This document shows positions 52,101 to 60,730 of a stretch of DNA of 64,000 nucleotides, piece by piece. Numbering within the stretch: the first letter of the stretch is position 1; every line of letters begins with the position of its first letter. Source of the stretch: Hymenobacter monticola. Lineage in GTDB: Bacteria; Bacteroidota; Bacteroidia; Cytophagales; Hymenobacteraceae. The DNA is taken from the NCBI RefSeq assembly GCF_022811645.1, contig NZ_CP094534.1:3658001-3722000 (forward strand). The letters run 5' to 3'. A program made the translations under genes and the position numbers. Under the pieces are notes generated by a model. It was not told the DNA's origin and did not search any database. It saw only the letters and a list, made by a program, of their open reading frames with translations.

Positions 52101-55100
52101 TGGGTTGACGGTCACGGCTATGGTGCTGGTGGCGATGCAGCCGTTAGGCGTCGTAACTGTCAGGGTGTAGGTGGTGGTGATGGGCGCGCCGGTGGTGTTG
52201 GTCAGGGTAACGGTTGGATGCGGGCCCGAAGTATTATTCAAACCCGTAGAGGGACTCCAGGTGTAAGTATTACCGGTTAGGGCTACGCCGCCGCCCAGTA
52301 TCCGGCTTTCGCCCGAGCAGAAAGCTAACGCTGGTCCCCCCGCATTGGCTACGGCAGCGGGGACTATAGTCACAACCACGGTGCTGGTAGCGGTGCATCC
52401 CTGGGCTGTGGTAGCCGTCAGGGTGTAGGTCTGGGTGATATCGCCGCCAGTCAGGTTGGGTAGGGTCACGGTTGGGGTCAACACCGAGGCGCTACTCAAG
52501 CCCGTGGTGGGGCTCCAAGCGTAGGTGGTGCCGGCCACAGCCGTGCCGCTGCCGATTGTCACGGGCACATTCGGACAGGTCGACTTAGCCAAGCCAGCGT
52601 CGGCCACAGCGGCGGGGTTGATGGTCACTACCACCGTGCCCGTGGCCACGCAGCCGTTGGCCGTGGTGGCCGTCAGCGTGTAGGTGGTGGTGATGGGCGC
52701 GCCGGTGGTGTTGGTGCCGGTTGCGGTCGGGTTCAGGATGTTGGGGTTGCTGAGGCCCGTAGTCGGGCTCCAGCTATAAGTAGTGCCCGCTACTGGGGTG
52801 GCCGAGCCACCGAGGGGTGCCGAGGTCGTGCCCGAGCAGAAGCTGATGGCCGGGCCGGGCGTGGCCACGGCAGCCGGGTTCACCGTCACCACCACCGAAG
52901 ACGTGGCCGAGCAGCCCGTCGCATCGGTGGCCGTCACGGTATAAGTCTGGGTGATGGGGGCGCCCGTCGTGTTGGGCAGCGTTACCGTCGGTTGCGCAGC
53001 GGTCGCGCTGCTCAGGCCGGTGGCCGGGCTCCAGCTATAGGTGTAGCCAGTGAGGGCCGTCGTGCCAATGGAGGCCGAAGCCACACCCGAGCAGGTGCTC
53101 AGGGCCGGGCCGGCGTTGGCGGTGGCGGCGGGGTTCACCGTCACGCGCACCGTGCCCACGCTGGAGCAGTTGCTGCCCACCGTTACGGTCAGGGTATAAA
53201 TCTGGACGATGGGGGCGTTGGTGGTGTTGGGCAGGGTCACGGTGGGGTTGGCCACGGTGGTGCTGCTCAGGCCAGTGGCCGGGCTCCAGGCATAGGTAGC
53301 GCCCGCAATGGGCGTGCCGCCGAGCGGCGTCGAGGCCACACCGGGGCAGATGGTACGGTCGGCGCCGGCGTTGGCCGTGGGCGGAGGCGTCACGGTCACG
53401 GTCACGGTGTTCGAGATGTTGCAGGTGCCGTCGGTACCCGTCACGGTGTAGGTCGTCGTGGCCGTGGGGGTCACGGTCACGGTGGTGCTGGTCGAGTTCA
53501 AGCCCCCGCCGGTCCACACGTAGGTGAGGCCGGCCTGGCCCGCCACGGTGAGGGTGGTGCTGCCGCCCAGGCAGATGGTGGGCGCGGCGGCCGTCACCGT
53601 GAGGGCGGGCAGCGGGCGGATGTCTACCGTTTTCACCACCGAGTCGGTGGGGCAGCCGCGCGAGGAAATGCCCCTCAGCACCAGCGTGCCGGTGGTGTTG
53701 GCACTGTTCCAGGTCACGTTCACCGCGTTGGTGCCCTGGCCGCTGCTGATGGTGCCGTTCCGCACGGTCCAGTTGTAGGAGGTGGGCACCGGGCCGGCGG
53801 CGGTGTAGGTGCGCACCGTGGCGGGGTCACACACCGTGGCCGGACCGTTGATGGCGTTGGGGCCCGCCGCGCGCGTCACCGTAATGCGGAACACATCGGC
53901 GGCAATCTTGCCGCCGCAGCCGTTGTCCTTCACCGTCACGGCAATGTCGTAGGGCGTGGCGCGGGCGTTGCCGCAGGCCGAGTTGAACACGAACGTGCCC
54001 GTTACCGTGCCGGTGCCGGAGGCCGTGGCCGTGCCGGTTCCGGTGCCGGCCTGTACCGTGCCCGTGTTGTTGTTGAAAGTGGTGTTAAAGGGCCCGCTCC
54101 CGTCCAGCAGCACGCTGTTGGCCGTGAGCACCAGGGGGTGGCCCGGGGTGCTGGCCTGGGTGGCCGTGATGGGGATGCTCAGCGACTGCCCTTCTTCAAT
54201 GGTGTAGCTGCGGGGGGTGCTGATGGTAGAGGGCAATACGGGCGGCGGCGTGGTCGGGCAGGTCGACACCACGAGTTGCAGGTCGCGTCGGGTGGTGCCA
54301 ATCAGTACCTCACGGCCGTTGATGTTGCGGTATTCCTGCACGTCCACGGCCACCACGTAGAGGCCGTTGGTGGTGGCGCCGTACTTGGCTACCCCGGTGC
54401 TGGCGTTGAGCAACGCAAAGTTGCCCGGGCCTGTGCCGAAAGGCGTGGCCGAACTGTAGCTGGAATTAAAATAGGGGGTGGTAGCAAACGTAGGCGGCGT
54501 GGTCGTGATGTTGGTTACGTTGCTGTACGGGGTGCCGAAAGAGTACGCCAGCCGGTCGCCGTCGGCATCCACCGCGTTGTTGAGCGAAATGGTGGTGTCG
54601 TTCTGGCAAACAATGGCCACGGCCGTGTCGGAAAAAACCGGCGAGCGGTTCGAGATGAGCGGCGGGGCCATGCTCACGTACAGCGTCATGTTCTGGTTGC
54701 CCGAATTGGACAGGTTGGCGATGCCGGCGTTGCGCGCCCCCAACGTGAAGGTGGCGTAGTAGCCATCAAACGACACCGGCAGGTTCACCACCTGGATGTA
54801 CTTGCACAGGTAGAAGGGCTGGCTGGGGCCCTGCACAGTGCAGCCCGCCGGCACCGCCGGCGAGATGGGCGGCGGCAGGGCGCCTGATGTCGACGGCGTC
54901 GTCCTGTTAATATTAAACGGGGGGAGACTAGCGCCGGTGGTCCGGTTGTAAATGGTAACGGTGGCGTTGGGCGGCGGCGGCGCTATACTGCCGGGGTTGG
55001 TGCTGTAGAGGCCGTTGCTGTAAACGGTGACCGTGATTTCGTAGCGAAACGGAGCGGTCGTGGGGCCGTTGGCGTCCAGGTAACGGTAGCTCATTTCACC

Positions 55101-55199
55101 GCCCAGCAAGTGGGTAGCCCGCGCCGGGCCCACGCCCAGCACCAGAAGCGCCAGCAGCAGTATCGACCCGAAAAAACGCCGTGGTAAGGTTTTAAACAT
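49155..55199 (-). CDS. Giant T9SS type B (CHU_C) surface protein with nine Ig-like repeats
   Basis: 2014 residues, exported (signal peptide ends at about ARATHLLGG). The N-terminal region (MSYRYLDANGPTTAPFRYEI and PVFSDTAVAIVCQNDTTISL) is typical of large gliding-type adhesins. PKD/Ig-like segments follow, then nine tandem repeats of about 85 residues (see repeat entry), further Ig-like domains, a fibronectin-like segment (SVALSWNAYAGATVSEYIIVRR) and the type B sorting domain (NIITPNRDGQNDVLVIDN and VFNRWGREVYST). Likely an adhesin or filament on the surface, with cysteine pairs in each repeat. The type B domain means secretion through the T9SS without PorU-type cleavage as seen for SprB-like proteins. 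Confidence 0.93.
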   Translation of the reverse strand: MFKTLPRRFFGSILLLALLVLGVGPARATHLLGGEMSYRYLDANGPTTAPFRYEITVTVYSNGLYSTNPGSIAPPPPNATVTIYNRTTGASLPPFNINRTTPSTSGALPPPISPAVPAGCTVQGPSQPFYLCKYIQVVNLPVSFDGYYATFTLGARNAGIANLSNSGNQNMTLYVSMAPPLISNRSPVFSDTAVAIVCQNDTTISLNNAVDADGDRLAYSFGTPYSNVTNITTTPPTFATTPYFNSSYSSATPFGTGPGNFALLNASTGVAKYGATTNGLYVVAVDVQEYRNINGREVLIGTTRRDLQLVVSTCPTTPPPVLPSTISTPRSYTIEEGQSLSIPITATQASTPGHPLVLTANSVLLDGSGPFNTTFNNNTGTVQAGTGTGTATASGTGTVTGTFVFNSACGNARATPYDIAVTVKDNGCGGKIAADVFRITVTRAAGPNAINGPATVCDPATVRTYTAAGPVPTSYNWTVRNGTISSGQGTNAVNVTWNSANTTGTLVLRGISSRGCPTDSVVKTVDIRPLPALTVTAAAPTICLGGSTTLTVAGQAGLTYVWTGGGLNSTSTTVTVTPTATTTYTVTGTDGTCNISNTVTVTVTPPPTANAGADRTICPGVASTPLGGTPIAGATYAWSPATGLSSTTVANPTVTLPNTTNAPIVQIYTLTVTVGSNCSSVGTVRVTVNPAATANAGPALSTCSGVASASIGTTALTGYTYSWSPATGLSSATAAQPTVTLPNTTGAPITQTYTVTATDATGCSATSSVVVTVNPAAVATPGPAISFCSGTTSAPLGGSATPVAGTTYSWSPTTGLSNPNILNPTATGTNTTGAPITTTYTLTATTANGCVATGTVVVTINPAAVADAGLAKSTCPNVPVTIGSGTAVAGTTYAWSPTTGLSSASVLTPTVTLPNLTGGDITQTYTLTATTAQGCTATSTVVVTIVPAAVANAGGPALAFCSGESRILGGGVALTGNTYTWSPSTGLNNTSGPHPTVTLTNTTGAPITTTYTLTVTTPNGCIATSTIAVTVNPAAVAQAGVAKSTCSNVPVAIGTGTAVAGTTYAWTPTTGLSSASVLNPTVTLPNLTGANITQTYTLTATTANGCTATSTVVVTVNPAAVAQAGPDKATCSNVATTIGAGTAVTGTTYTWSPATGLSSASVLNPTVTLPNTTGANITQQYILLATTSNGCFQRDTVIVTVNPAAVAVTGANQTTCSNNAVTLGAAPVAGYTYSWSPATGLSSASVANPTFTLANTTNTPIVTTFTLTATTANGCVATGTVTVTVNPASTANAGPAVAVCDGKRVTLGTVPVAGYTYSWSPATNLSSATVAQPVLLGVNTGTTPITRTYTLTATTASGCVSTSTVVVTINPRPAPESIVGPASVCPTVTGIAYSVPTPAGTAYTWLVNGGTIATGQGTAAITVNWGPAQTGGYVKVFRLNAQGCSSDTTTLPIVINPRLQTVRPTGPGDVVAVAPLPRSVCQADGPYTYTSGSFANGSTYGWTIIGGTQVSTFQNTVTVNWAPVTTPTIGKIVVTETSNPASGVRCLGTSDTLRVLINPSPRTNLTITAPARVCQGSGPVTFALPGGFTGSTYSFILSGTTLVGTGSTRTLNTLPAPGNYTLTVQETTSAGCAGPLYTAPFTVNPTPATPVISGSGFVCNVAQTQQYAVANPTPGASYQWTIVGGTITSTPLTASTVTVRFNATGPYSVSVQEVSASPASCPSAAATRTVLFDSPGIALTLGSVDIASNNRIVLTLRTTGATNTPNQVQIMRRVAGSGAFVAVGQTPVSSITYTDATNVDANANTYEYRLDLTNGCGNLISSSVVQTVRLVAVASPGTGGRNQGSVALSWNAYAGATVSEYIIVRRLDANAGTEVLRVPGNVLQATISNTDGNATASGFGFEQKFRVIAFINGTPLNFTSNSNETTVQFSGDTKVYNIITPNRDGQNDVLVIDNIALYPGNTFTVFNRWGREVYSTTNYQNNWGDDPSIAAGQYFYLLKLPNGTSIKNWFEVVK
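51090..53385 (-). repeat. Nine tandem protein repeats of about 85 residues
   Basis: Units begin with a motif like TANAGPALSTCSG or VAQAGVAKSTCSN and share YTYSWSPATGLSS, PTVTLPNTTGAPI and TTANGC(V/T)ATSTVVVT. Each has two conserved cysteines, probably a disulfide. DNA identity between some adjacent units is high (for example around 51860-52090 and 52430-52640), so copy number may change by recombination. Confidence 0.9.
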
Positions 55200-55230
55200 A
55201 TAAAAAAGTAAAGGGAGGGAATGCAGACCA

Positions 55231-55262
55231 CCAATCCGACGGCCCTTGGGCCGTCAGATTGG
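55231..55262. repeat. Short hairpin between two T9SS protein genes
   Basis: CCAATCCGACGGCCC and GGGCCGTCAGATTGG are complementary with one mismatch. It separates the GEVED/PKD gene from the giant repeat-protein gene and lacks a strong T-tract. Confidence 0.75.
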
Positions 55263-55297
55263 TTAATGCCGGAAAATCATAAATTGGGAGAGTGGGG

Positions 55298-57559
55298 CTA
55301 CTCGCGTACCACGCGGCGCACGGCGGTTTGGCCCTGGGCATCGCGCAGCTGGAGCAGGTACACACCGGGTGCCAGGCGGCTCAGGTCCAACTCGGCATCG
55401 GCGTCAGGGCCTAGGCGCAGGGTCGTGCTCAGCAGCGTGGCGCCCAGCAGGTTTTGCACCGCGGCGGTGTAGGTGCCGGCCGCACTCGCGTCAGGCAGGC
55501 GCAGGTGCACCCGGCCGTCGGGCGTGGGGGTGGGGTAGAGGCTGAGGCTGGGCAGAGCCTGCTCCTGGCGGCTTGCCAAAGGACCGAACAACAGCTGATA
55601 GTCTTCATACTCCGCGTTGAGCAGGTTGACGGTGCACGCAAAGGGCGTGTTGGCATTAGCTACCGTCATCACCCGCATGCGCATATTCGAACCGGCCGCC
55701 GGGCTGTTCACCGTGAAGGTGGTGGTGTAGTTTAGCGTAGAAGGTACCGCGCTGGACAGCAGCTCGTTGTTGTCGAATACCCCATTTTGGTTCTGGTCGA
55801 CCCACACGGCCACGCGGTGGGCCGTGGTCAGGTTCACGCCCACCGACAGGTTCACGGTGCGGCCGGCGCCCATGGTGATGGGGTTGCTGGTAAAGTTGCC
55901 GTAGCCGCCCGTCGAGTTGCCGGTGGTGTTGTTGTAGCCGGGCTGGGCATTGGCCACCGCCACCGACGTAATGTAGAACGGGCTGCCCAGCACCGTGCCG
56001 TTCGGGCCGGCGCCGCCGGTGCCATTGGCGGCGCAGTAGGTGAAGCACGGAATCTGAATGGTGATGTAGTTGAGGCGTGTGCCGGTGGCCGCGCCGTTGG
56101 CGTTGGTGGCCGTCAGGCTCACGGTGAAAGTGCCGGCCGTGGTGTACTGGTGCGTGGGGTTTTGCAGGGTGCTGGTGGTGCCGTCGCCAAAGTTCCAGAG
56201 CCAGGAGGTGGGCGCGTTCTGGCTGGCGTCGATGAATTGCACCGGGTTCACGCAGCCGCCCGCCACGTAGTTGCTCGTGAAGAAGCCCACGTTGGTGGGC
56301 GGCGAGGTGTTGGGGCGGGCAATGATGGTGTAGTCTTCGGCCTGGCCGCTCACCTGGTTGGAGCAGGGCGAGGTGCTGTTGCCCACGGCATCGGCCACCA
56401 CGCGCAGGCGCAGGGGCCGGTTCAGCGTCACGGTGCCGGGCAGGGTGATGTTGGTGGTGGCGCCAGGGCTCAGGGTGTTCAGGCTCTGGTAAATCTGCTC
56501 GGCGCTGGTGAGCGTGCCGTCGTTGTTGGCGTCGAGGTACACCCGGATGTCGTGCGCATTGGTGCCGCCCGTGGTGATAATCATTTGGGTGCTGAGGCCC
56601 ACCATCAGCTCGGCGCGCTGCGTGCAGGTGAAGTTCTCGTAGCCCGCGCTGCCGTTGGCCGAGGTATTGTCGATGGTGCCCAGCCGGAAGCGGGTGATGC
56701 CGTAGTTGCCGAAGTAGTTGACGGTGGTGGGCGTGCAGGCGGCGGCCACGGGCACCTGCGTATTGTAGGTGATGCTGGTGGCGGCCGTGGTGCTGTTGCC
56801 GGCGGCGTTGGTGGCGCGCAGCGTCACGGCGTAGGTGCCGGCCGCGGTGTAGCACTTGTTGGGGTTTTGCACGGTGCTGGTGGTGCCGTCGCCAAACGTC
56901 CACAGCCAGGAGGTGGGCACGTTCTGGCTGGCGTCGGTGAACTGCACGCAGCCGGTGCAGGTGGTGGTGGCGCTGGTGGTGAAGGCGGCCACGGGCGGGC
57001 TGGCGTTGGCCGAGAGCGTCACGCTGTAGTCCTCGTCCTGCGAGTACACCGGCGTCGAGCAGGAGGTGGGAATCGGACTGTTGGCGTAGTCGGTGGCCAC
57101 GCGCATGCGCAGACGGGTGCCCAGCGTGGCCGTGGCCGGCACCGTGAAGCTGCCCGAGTGCGTGGTGGCGTTGTCGGAGCTGAACACCAGCTCGTTGTTG
57201 CCGGTGAAGGCCCCGTCGTTGTTGTAGTCTATCCACGCGCGCACGTTTTGGGCCGCCGTGGCGGTGGTGCGCACGCTGATGGAGTAGGGCTGGCCCACCA
57301 CCAGCGCCGCGTTCTGCGTGCAGCTGTAGTCGTGGTAGCCGGCCAGGTAAGCCGTGCGGTTGGCCAGCACGTTGCTGCCCACCGTCACGTTCAGAATCGC
57401 CATGCCGTAGAGCGAGGGATTGGTGACGCTTGCCGAACCCGGCGTACAGGCCGCGGCGATGGGGCACTGGGCCTCAGCGGTTGAGGATATTCCCAGCGTC
57501 AGCAGGACGGCAGCTACGCCGGAAGCAACGCGGGACCAAGAGCGTAGGAGTGGAAGCAT
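55298..57559 (-). CDS. T9SS type A protein with alternating GEVED and PKD domains
   Basis: 753 residues. A signal peptide (VASGVAAVLLTLGISSTAEA) is followed by three GEVED domains alternating with two PKD domains, in the order GEVED-PKD-GEVED-PKD-GEVED, then a type A sorting domain (SLYPTPTPDGRVHLRL, LAPGVYLLQL). GEVED motifs include RAWIDYNNDGAF with SQDEDYSVTL, RVYLDANNDGTL with GQAEDYTII, and AVWVDQNQNGVF with AEYEDYQLLF. PKD motifs are PTSWLWTFGDGTTST and PTSWLWNFGDGTTST, nearly identical to each other. GEVED/PKD proteins are often secreted glycan- or surface-binding proteins. I chose the ATG at 57559 because it starts the signal peptide; the upstream ATG adds residues without signal character. 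Confidence 0.92.
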   Translation of the reverse strand: MLPLLRSWSRVASGVAAVLLTLGISSTAEAQCPIAAACTPGSASVTNPSLYGMAILNVTVGSNVLANRTAYLAGYHDYSCTQNAALVVGQPYSISVRTTATAAQNVRAWIDYNNDGAFTGNNELVFSSDNATTHSGSFTVPATATLGTRLRMRVATDYANSPIPTSCSTPVYSQDEDYSVTLSANASPPVAAFTTSATTTCTGCVQFTDASQNVPTSWLWTFGDGTTSTVQNPNKCYTAAGTYAVTLRATNAAGNSTTAATSITYNTQVPVAAACTPTTVNYFGNYGITRFRLGTIDNTSANGSAGYENFTCTQRAELMVGLSTQMIITTGGTNAHDIRVYLDANNDGTLTSAEQIYQSLNTLSPGATTNITLPGTVTLNRPLRLRVVADAVGNSTSPCSNQVSGQAEDYTIIARPNTSPPTNVGFFTSNYVAGGCVNPVQFIDASQNAPTSWLWNFGDGTTSTLQNPTHQYTTAGTFTVSLTATNANGAATGTRLNYITIQIPCFTYCAANGTGGAGPNGTVLGSPFYITSVAVANAQPGYNNTTGNSTGGYGNFTSNPITMGAGRTVNLSVGVNLTTAHRVAVWVDQNQNGVFDNNELLSSAVPSTLNYTTTFTVNSPAAGSNMRMRVMTVANANTPFACTVNLLNAEYEDYQLLFGPLASRQEQALPSLSLYPTPTPDGRVHLRLPDASAAGTYTAAVQNLLGATLLSTTLRLGPDADAELDLSRLAPGVYLLQLRDAQGQTAVRRVVRE

Positions 57560-57782
57560 ACGGTATGTTGAGAGAAAACAATAGAATTCAATGGATAAAT
57601 GTAAGGACAAAATGCGGACGGGAAATCCCCAATCGGTTGTTCCCGGGTTTTATTCGCCCGTGCCTCCGGCGAGGCCGCCCAAAGTCCCTTTTTATCCCCC
57701 TGGCAAGCGCCGGTTCATTGCCTGACCGCCGCCCCTGCACAGGGTTTAAAGTGCAGCTGGCAAAAATCGCACCATGCGGGCG

Positions 57783-57790
57783 TAAATTTG
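57783..57790 (+). promoter_or_regulatory. TAnnTTTG promoter element of the SDR gene
   Basis: TAAATTTG lies 57 bp before the ATG at 57848. A small palindrome, CTGCAC(N10)GTGCAG (57735-57756), lies upstream of it. Confidence 0.5.
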
Positions 57791-57847
57791 GCCGCAACCC
57801 TGTTCTTTCGTTCTTCTCGGCCTTTCGCGCCATCCATCTTCATCCCC

Positions 57848-58657
57848 ATGCCTTCTCCTATTGTTCTCATCACCGGCGGCACTTCGGGCATCGGCCGGGC
57901 CTGCGCGCTGGCCTTTGGCCGGGCCGGCTACCAGGTGGCCATCACGGGCCGCGACGAAAAAAAACTCGCTGAAACCGCCCAGGTCCTGGCCGCGGCCGGC
58001 GTGGCCCACCTCACCGTGCGCGCCGACGTGGGCGATGAGGCCGCCGCCGAGCGCGCCGTGCAGGAAACCGTGGCCCGCTTCGGCGGCCTCGACGTGCTGC
58101 TCAACAACGCCGGCATCAGCATGCGCGCCCGCTTTCAGGACGCCGACCTCGACGTCATCAAGCAGCTCATGCAAACCAATTTCTTCGGCACCGTTTTCAG
58201 CACCAAGTTCGCCCTGCCACACCTGCTCAGGAGCAAGGGCACGGTGGTGGGCATCAGCAGCATTGCGGGCTACCGGGGCCTTCCCGGCCGCACCGGCTAC
58301 TCGGCTTCTAAGTTTGCCATGAATGGCTTTCTGGAAGCCCTGCGCACCGAATTGCTCGACCAAGGCGTGAACGTGCTCACGGCCGCGCCCGGTTTCACGG
58401 CCTCCAACATCCGCAACACCGCCCTCGCCGCCGACGGCTCGGCCCAAGGCGAGAGCCCGCGCGACGAAGGCGCCATGATGAGCAGCGAAGCCGTGGCCGA
58501 TGAAATCCTGCGCGCCGTGCAGCAGCGCAAGCGTACGCTGGTACTCACCGGTCAGGGCAAGCTGGTGGTGTTTCTCAATAAATGGTTGCCGGGCCTGAGC
58601 GACAAGCTGGTGCTAAACCACTTCCGTAAGGAGGAAAAGGGCGTGGACGTGGGTTAA
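57848..58657 (+). CDS. Short-chain dehydrogenase/reductase
   Basis: 269 residues with a Rossmann fold. The cofactor motif is ITGGTSGIGRACALAF (TGxxxGIG), a basic residue after the second strand (ITGRDEKKLAET) suggests NADP(H), and NNAGISMRARF precedes the catalytic SSIAGYRGLPGRTGYSASKFA (Ser, YxxxK). The C-terminal stretch (LVLTGQGKLVVFLNKWLPGL) resembles DHRS7-like SDRs that act on lipophilic substrates near the membrane. The substrate cannot be told. I chose the ATG at 57848 because the Rossmann strand follows directly; the frame extends upstream without homology. Confidence 0.92.
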   Translation: MPSPIVLITGGTSGIGRACALAFGRAGYQVAITGRDEKKLAETAQVLAAAGVAHLTVRADVGDEAAAERAVQETVARFGGLDVLLNNAGISMRARFQDADLDVIKQLMQTNFFGTVFSTKFALPHLLRSKGTVVGISSIAGYRGLPGRTGYSASKFAMNGFLEALRTELLDQGVNVLTAAPGFTASNIRNTALAADGSAQGESPRDEGAMMSSEAVADEILRAVQQRKRTLVLTGQGKLVVFLNKWLPGLSDKLVLNHFRKEEKGVDVG

Positions 58658-58662
58658 GGGCT

Positions 58663-58883
58663 CGTTCGGGCGGGGCGCCTCACCCCCCGGCTCCTTCTCC
58701 TAAAGGAGAGGGGGAGACACGCGACGTCTTGCTAATTGTTCGGGTTTGCCTAATAAAAAAGCCTCTGCAATTGCAGAGGCTTTTTGCTGGGAATATTTTA
58801 CGATTAAATAGCCGCAAGCAGTCGTTTGGCACCCCCCTCTCTTTTGGGAGAAGGGGCCGGGGGTGAGGACCCCCGCCCGAACG
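58663..58883. repeat. Terminator-bearing inverted repeat, CCTCACCCCC family, copy 2
   Basis: The outer arms, about 58663-58691 and 58857-58883, are near-complementary (CGTTCGGGCGGGGCGCCTCA start, one gap). Inner parts resemble the copies at 5845-5976 and 61387-61494. An intrinsic terminator lies inside. Confidence 0.83.
58755..58786. terminator. Bidirectional intrinsic terminator
   Basis: GCCTCTGCAA and TTGCAGAGGC form a perfect stem with A and T tracts, between the convergent SDR and protease genes. Confidence 0.93.
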
Positions 58884-58884
58884 A

Positions 58885-60612
58885 CTACATCGCGGCCTTC
58901 TGGGCCAGCTTCACGGCTTCGTACATGTCCACCACGCCGCCGGTCACTGACAGCGTGCTGAAATCGGTTTGCTTGTCGGTGCCGGGCACGCGCACCTGGG
59001 TGTGGTGCACCTGAGCCGACTGCATGATGATGCGCTTCAAGTCAGCAGCCGTGAGCTTGGGGAAGTACGACTTGAGCACCGCCGCCACGCCGGCCGTGAC
59101 GGGTGAGGCCATGCTGGTGCCGCTTTCGTTGCCGAAGGTGCTGCCGGGCAGGGTGCTGAAAATGCCCACGCCGGGCGCAAACACGTCGACCGCCTTCTTG
59201 CTGTAGTTGGAGAAATCGGCGGGCAGGGCGGCGTTGTCTTTCGGGCCCGAGGCGCCCACGGTGAGCAGGTTGGGCACCGTGGCCTTGTTCATATAGAAGG
59301 AGGCTGGGTAGTTGTCGCTCACATCGAGGTTCTGGTTCTCGTTGCCGGCGGCGTGCACCAGCAGCACGTTTTTGGCGGCGGCGTACTTGAAGGCGGCCTC
59401 CACGGCGGCGCGCTGGGGCGAGAACTCCTTGCCGAAGCTCATGTTGATGATGCTGGCGCCGTTGTCGACGGCGTAGCGAATGGCGTTGGCAATGTCCTTG
59501 TCGCGCTCGTCGCCGTCGGGCACGGCGCGTACCGTCATGATGCGCACCGGGGCGGGGGCCAGGCCCTGCACGCCGAGGTTGTTGTCGCGCACAGCCGCGA
59601 TGATGCCCGACACGTGGGTGCCGTGCATGGGGTCGGGGCCGTGCAGGTCGTTGTTGCCGTAGTAGCGCTCGGTCACGTCCTCGGGGTTGTCCTTCACGAT
59701 GTCGGCCCGTGGGTTGAATTTCAGATTCAGCGAGTTGTCGAGCATGTTGCGTTCCTGCTTCACGCCCTCGTTGAGCTGAGCGAGCAACGCGTCGGCGTCG
59801 GCGGCGCCGGTCTGGCGCATCATTTCCAGCATGCCCCCGATGGCGCGCTTCAGGTTGGGGTCGTCGGGGTTGGCGTTTTTCAGGGCCACGGTGTCGAGTT
59901 TCTCGGTGCCGAGGGCCTGCTTCATGGCCGCCACCATCTGGGTGAGGGGGCCGGCCATGCTTTCCACCTCCTTGTTGCGCTCGGTTTCCTCGGCCAGGCG
60001 GTTTTTGTAGGCCTTTTCGGCTTTCTGATACAGGGCGTAGTCGGCCTTTTCGGTGGGCTTCACCGTGGCAGCGGTTTTGCCCTTGAAGCGCACCCGGCCG
60101 GCGGCCACAATGCGCGTCATTTCCAGGGTTTCGGCGTTCACATTGCGGCCGTCGGGGCCGCCGAGGAAGTTCCAGCCGTGCACGTCGTCGATGTAGCCGT
60201 TCTTGTCGTCGTCGATGCCATTGCCCGGGATTTCCTTGGTATTGGTCCACAAAACCGGCTTCAAATCAACGTGGGCCGTGTCAATGCCCGAGTCGATGAC
60301 GGCCACCACGATGGGCGTGGGCGTCAGCGTTTTCAGCAGTTCGGCATAGGTGCGGGTGGCGCCCACGCCGGGCACTTTGTCCAGCTCGGGGTCTTTGAGG
60401 TACCATTGGGCGGCGCTTTGGTCGCCGATGGGGGCGGGCTTGGCCGGGGCCGGCGTTTCGGGGGCCACGGGGGCGGCCGGCGCCGCGGTGGGCACGCTCA
60501 CGGCAGCCGAAGCAGCGGTGCTGGCCTGGGGCCGGCGGGCGCACGAAGAAAACAGCGTGGCGGCCAGCAGCAGCGGCACCGATACGCGGGGGAAATTCAA
60601 GCTTGGCGTCAT
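58885..60612 (-). CDS. S8-family (subtilisin) protease, lipoprotein
   Basis: 575 residues. A lipoprotein signal (LLLAATLFSSC) has the lipid Cys at residue 24, followed by an Ala/Pro/Thr-rich linker. The catalytic triad is Asp107 in VVAVIDSGIDTAH, His333 in DPMHGTHVSGIIAA and a Ser in GTSMASPVTAG near residue 510. An insertion of about 170 residues, mostly helical and charged (KADYALYQKAEKAYKNRLAE and onward), lies between the Asp and His blocks, placing this in the long-insert S8 group common in Bacteroidota. It would be anchored in a membrane and cleave proteins in the envelope. The start at 60612 begins the signal peptide. Confidence 0.93.
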   Translation of the reverse strand: MTPSLNFPRVSVPLLLAATLFSSCARRPQASTAASAAVSVPTAAPAAPVAPETPAPAKPAPIGDQSAAQWYLKDPELDKVPGVGATRTYAELLKTLTPTPIVVAVIDSGIDTAHVDLKPVLWTNTKEIPGNGIDDDKNGYIDDVHGWNFLGGPDGRNVNAETLEMTRIVAAGRVRFKGKTAATVKPTEKADYALYQKAEKAYKNRLAEETERNKEVESMAGPLTQMVAAMKQALGTEKLDTVALKNANPDDPNLKRAIGGMLEMMRQTGAADADALLAQLNEGVKQERNMLDNSLNLKFNPRADIVKDNPEDVTERYYGNNDLHGPDPMHGTHVSGIIAAVRDNNLGVQGLAPAPVRIMTVRAVPDGDERDKDIANAIRYAVDNGASIINMSFGKEFSPQRAAVEAAFKYAAAKNVLLVHAAGNENQNLDVSDNYPASFYMNKATVPNLLTVGASGPKDNAALPADFSNYSKKAVDVFAPGVGIFSTLPGSTFGNESGTSMASPVTAGVAAVLKSYFPKLTAADLKRIIMQSAQVHHTQVRVPGTDKQTDFSTLSVTGGVVDMYEAVKLAQKAAM

Positions 60613-60730
60613 ACGAAAGGAAAAAGGCCACGCAACCGGGCGGCCGGGAGTTGAAGAACGAAGATATAAGGGACTGAACACGTAATCGGGCTAAAGACGT
60701 GCCCACGGGTCCAATGTTGCGCCCAGCAGC

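Noticed and set aside
49548..54887. Long open frames on the + strand opposite the giant T9SS gene (812 and 631 codons)
   Set aside because: They are opposite-strand shadows of a repetitive GC-rich gene. Their translations are low-complexity Gly/Ala/His/Arg sequences without domains.
55656..57484. Long frames overlapping the GEVED/PKD gene (603 codons - and 565 codons +)
   Set aside because: Both are out-of-frame shadows of a gene with repeated GEVED and PKD motifs.
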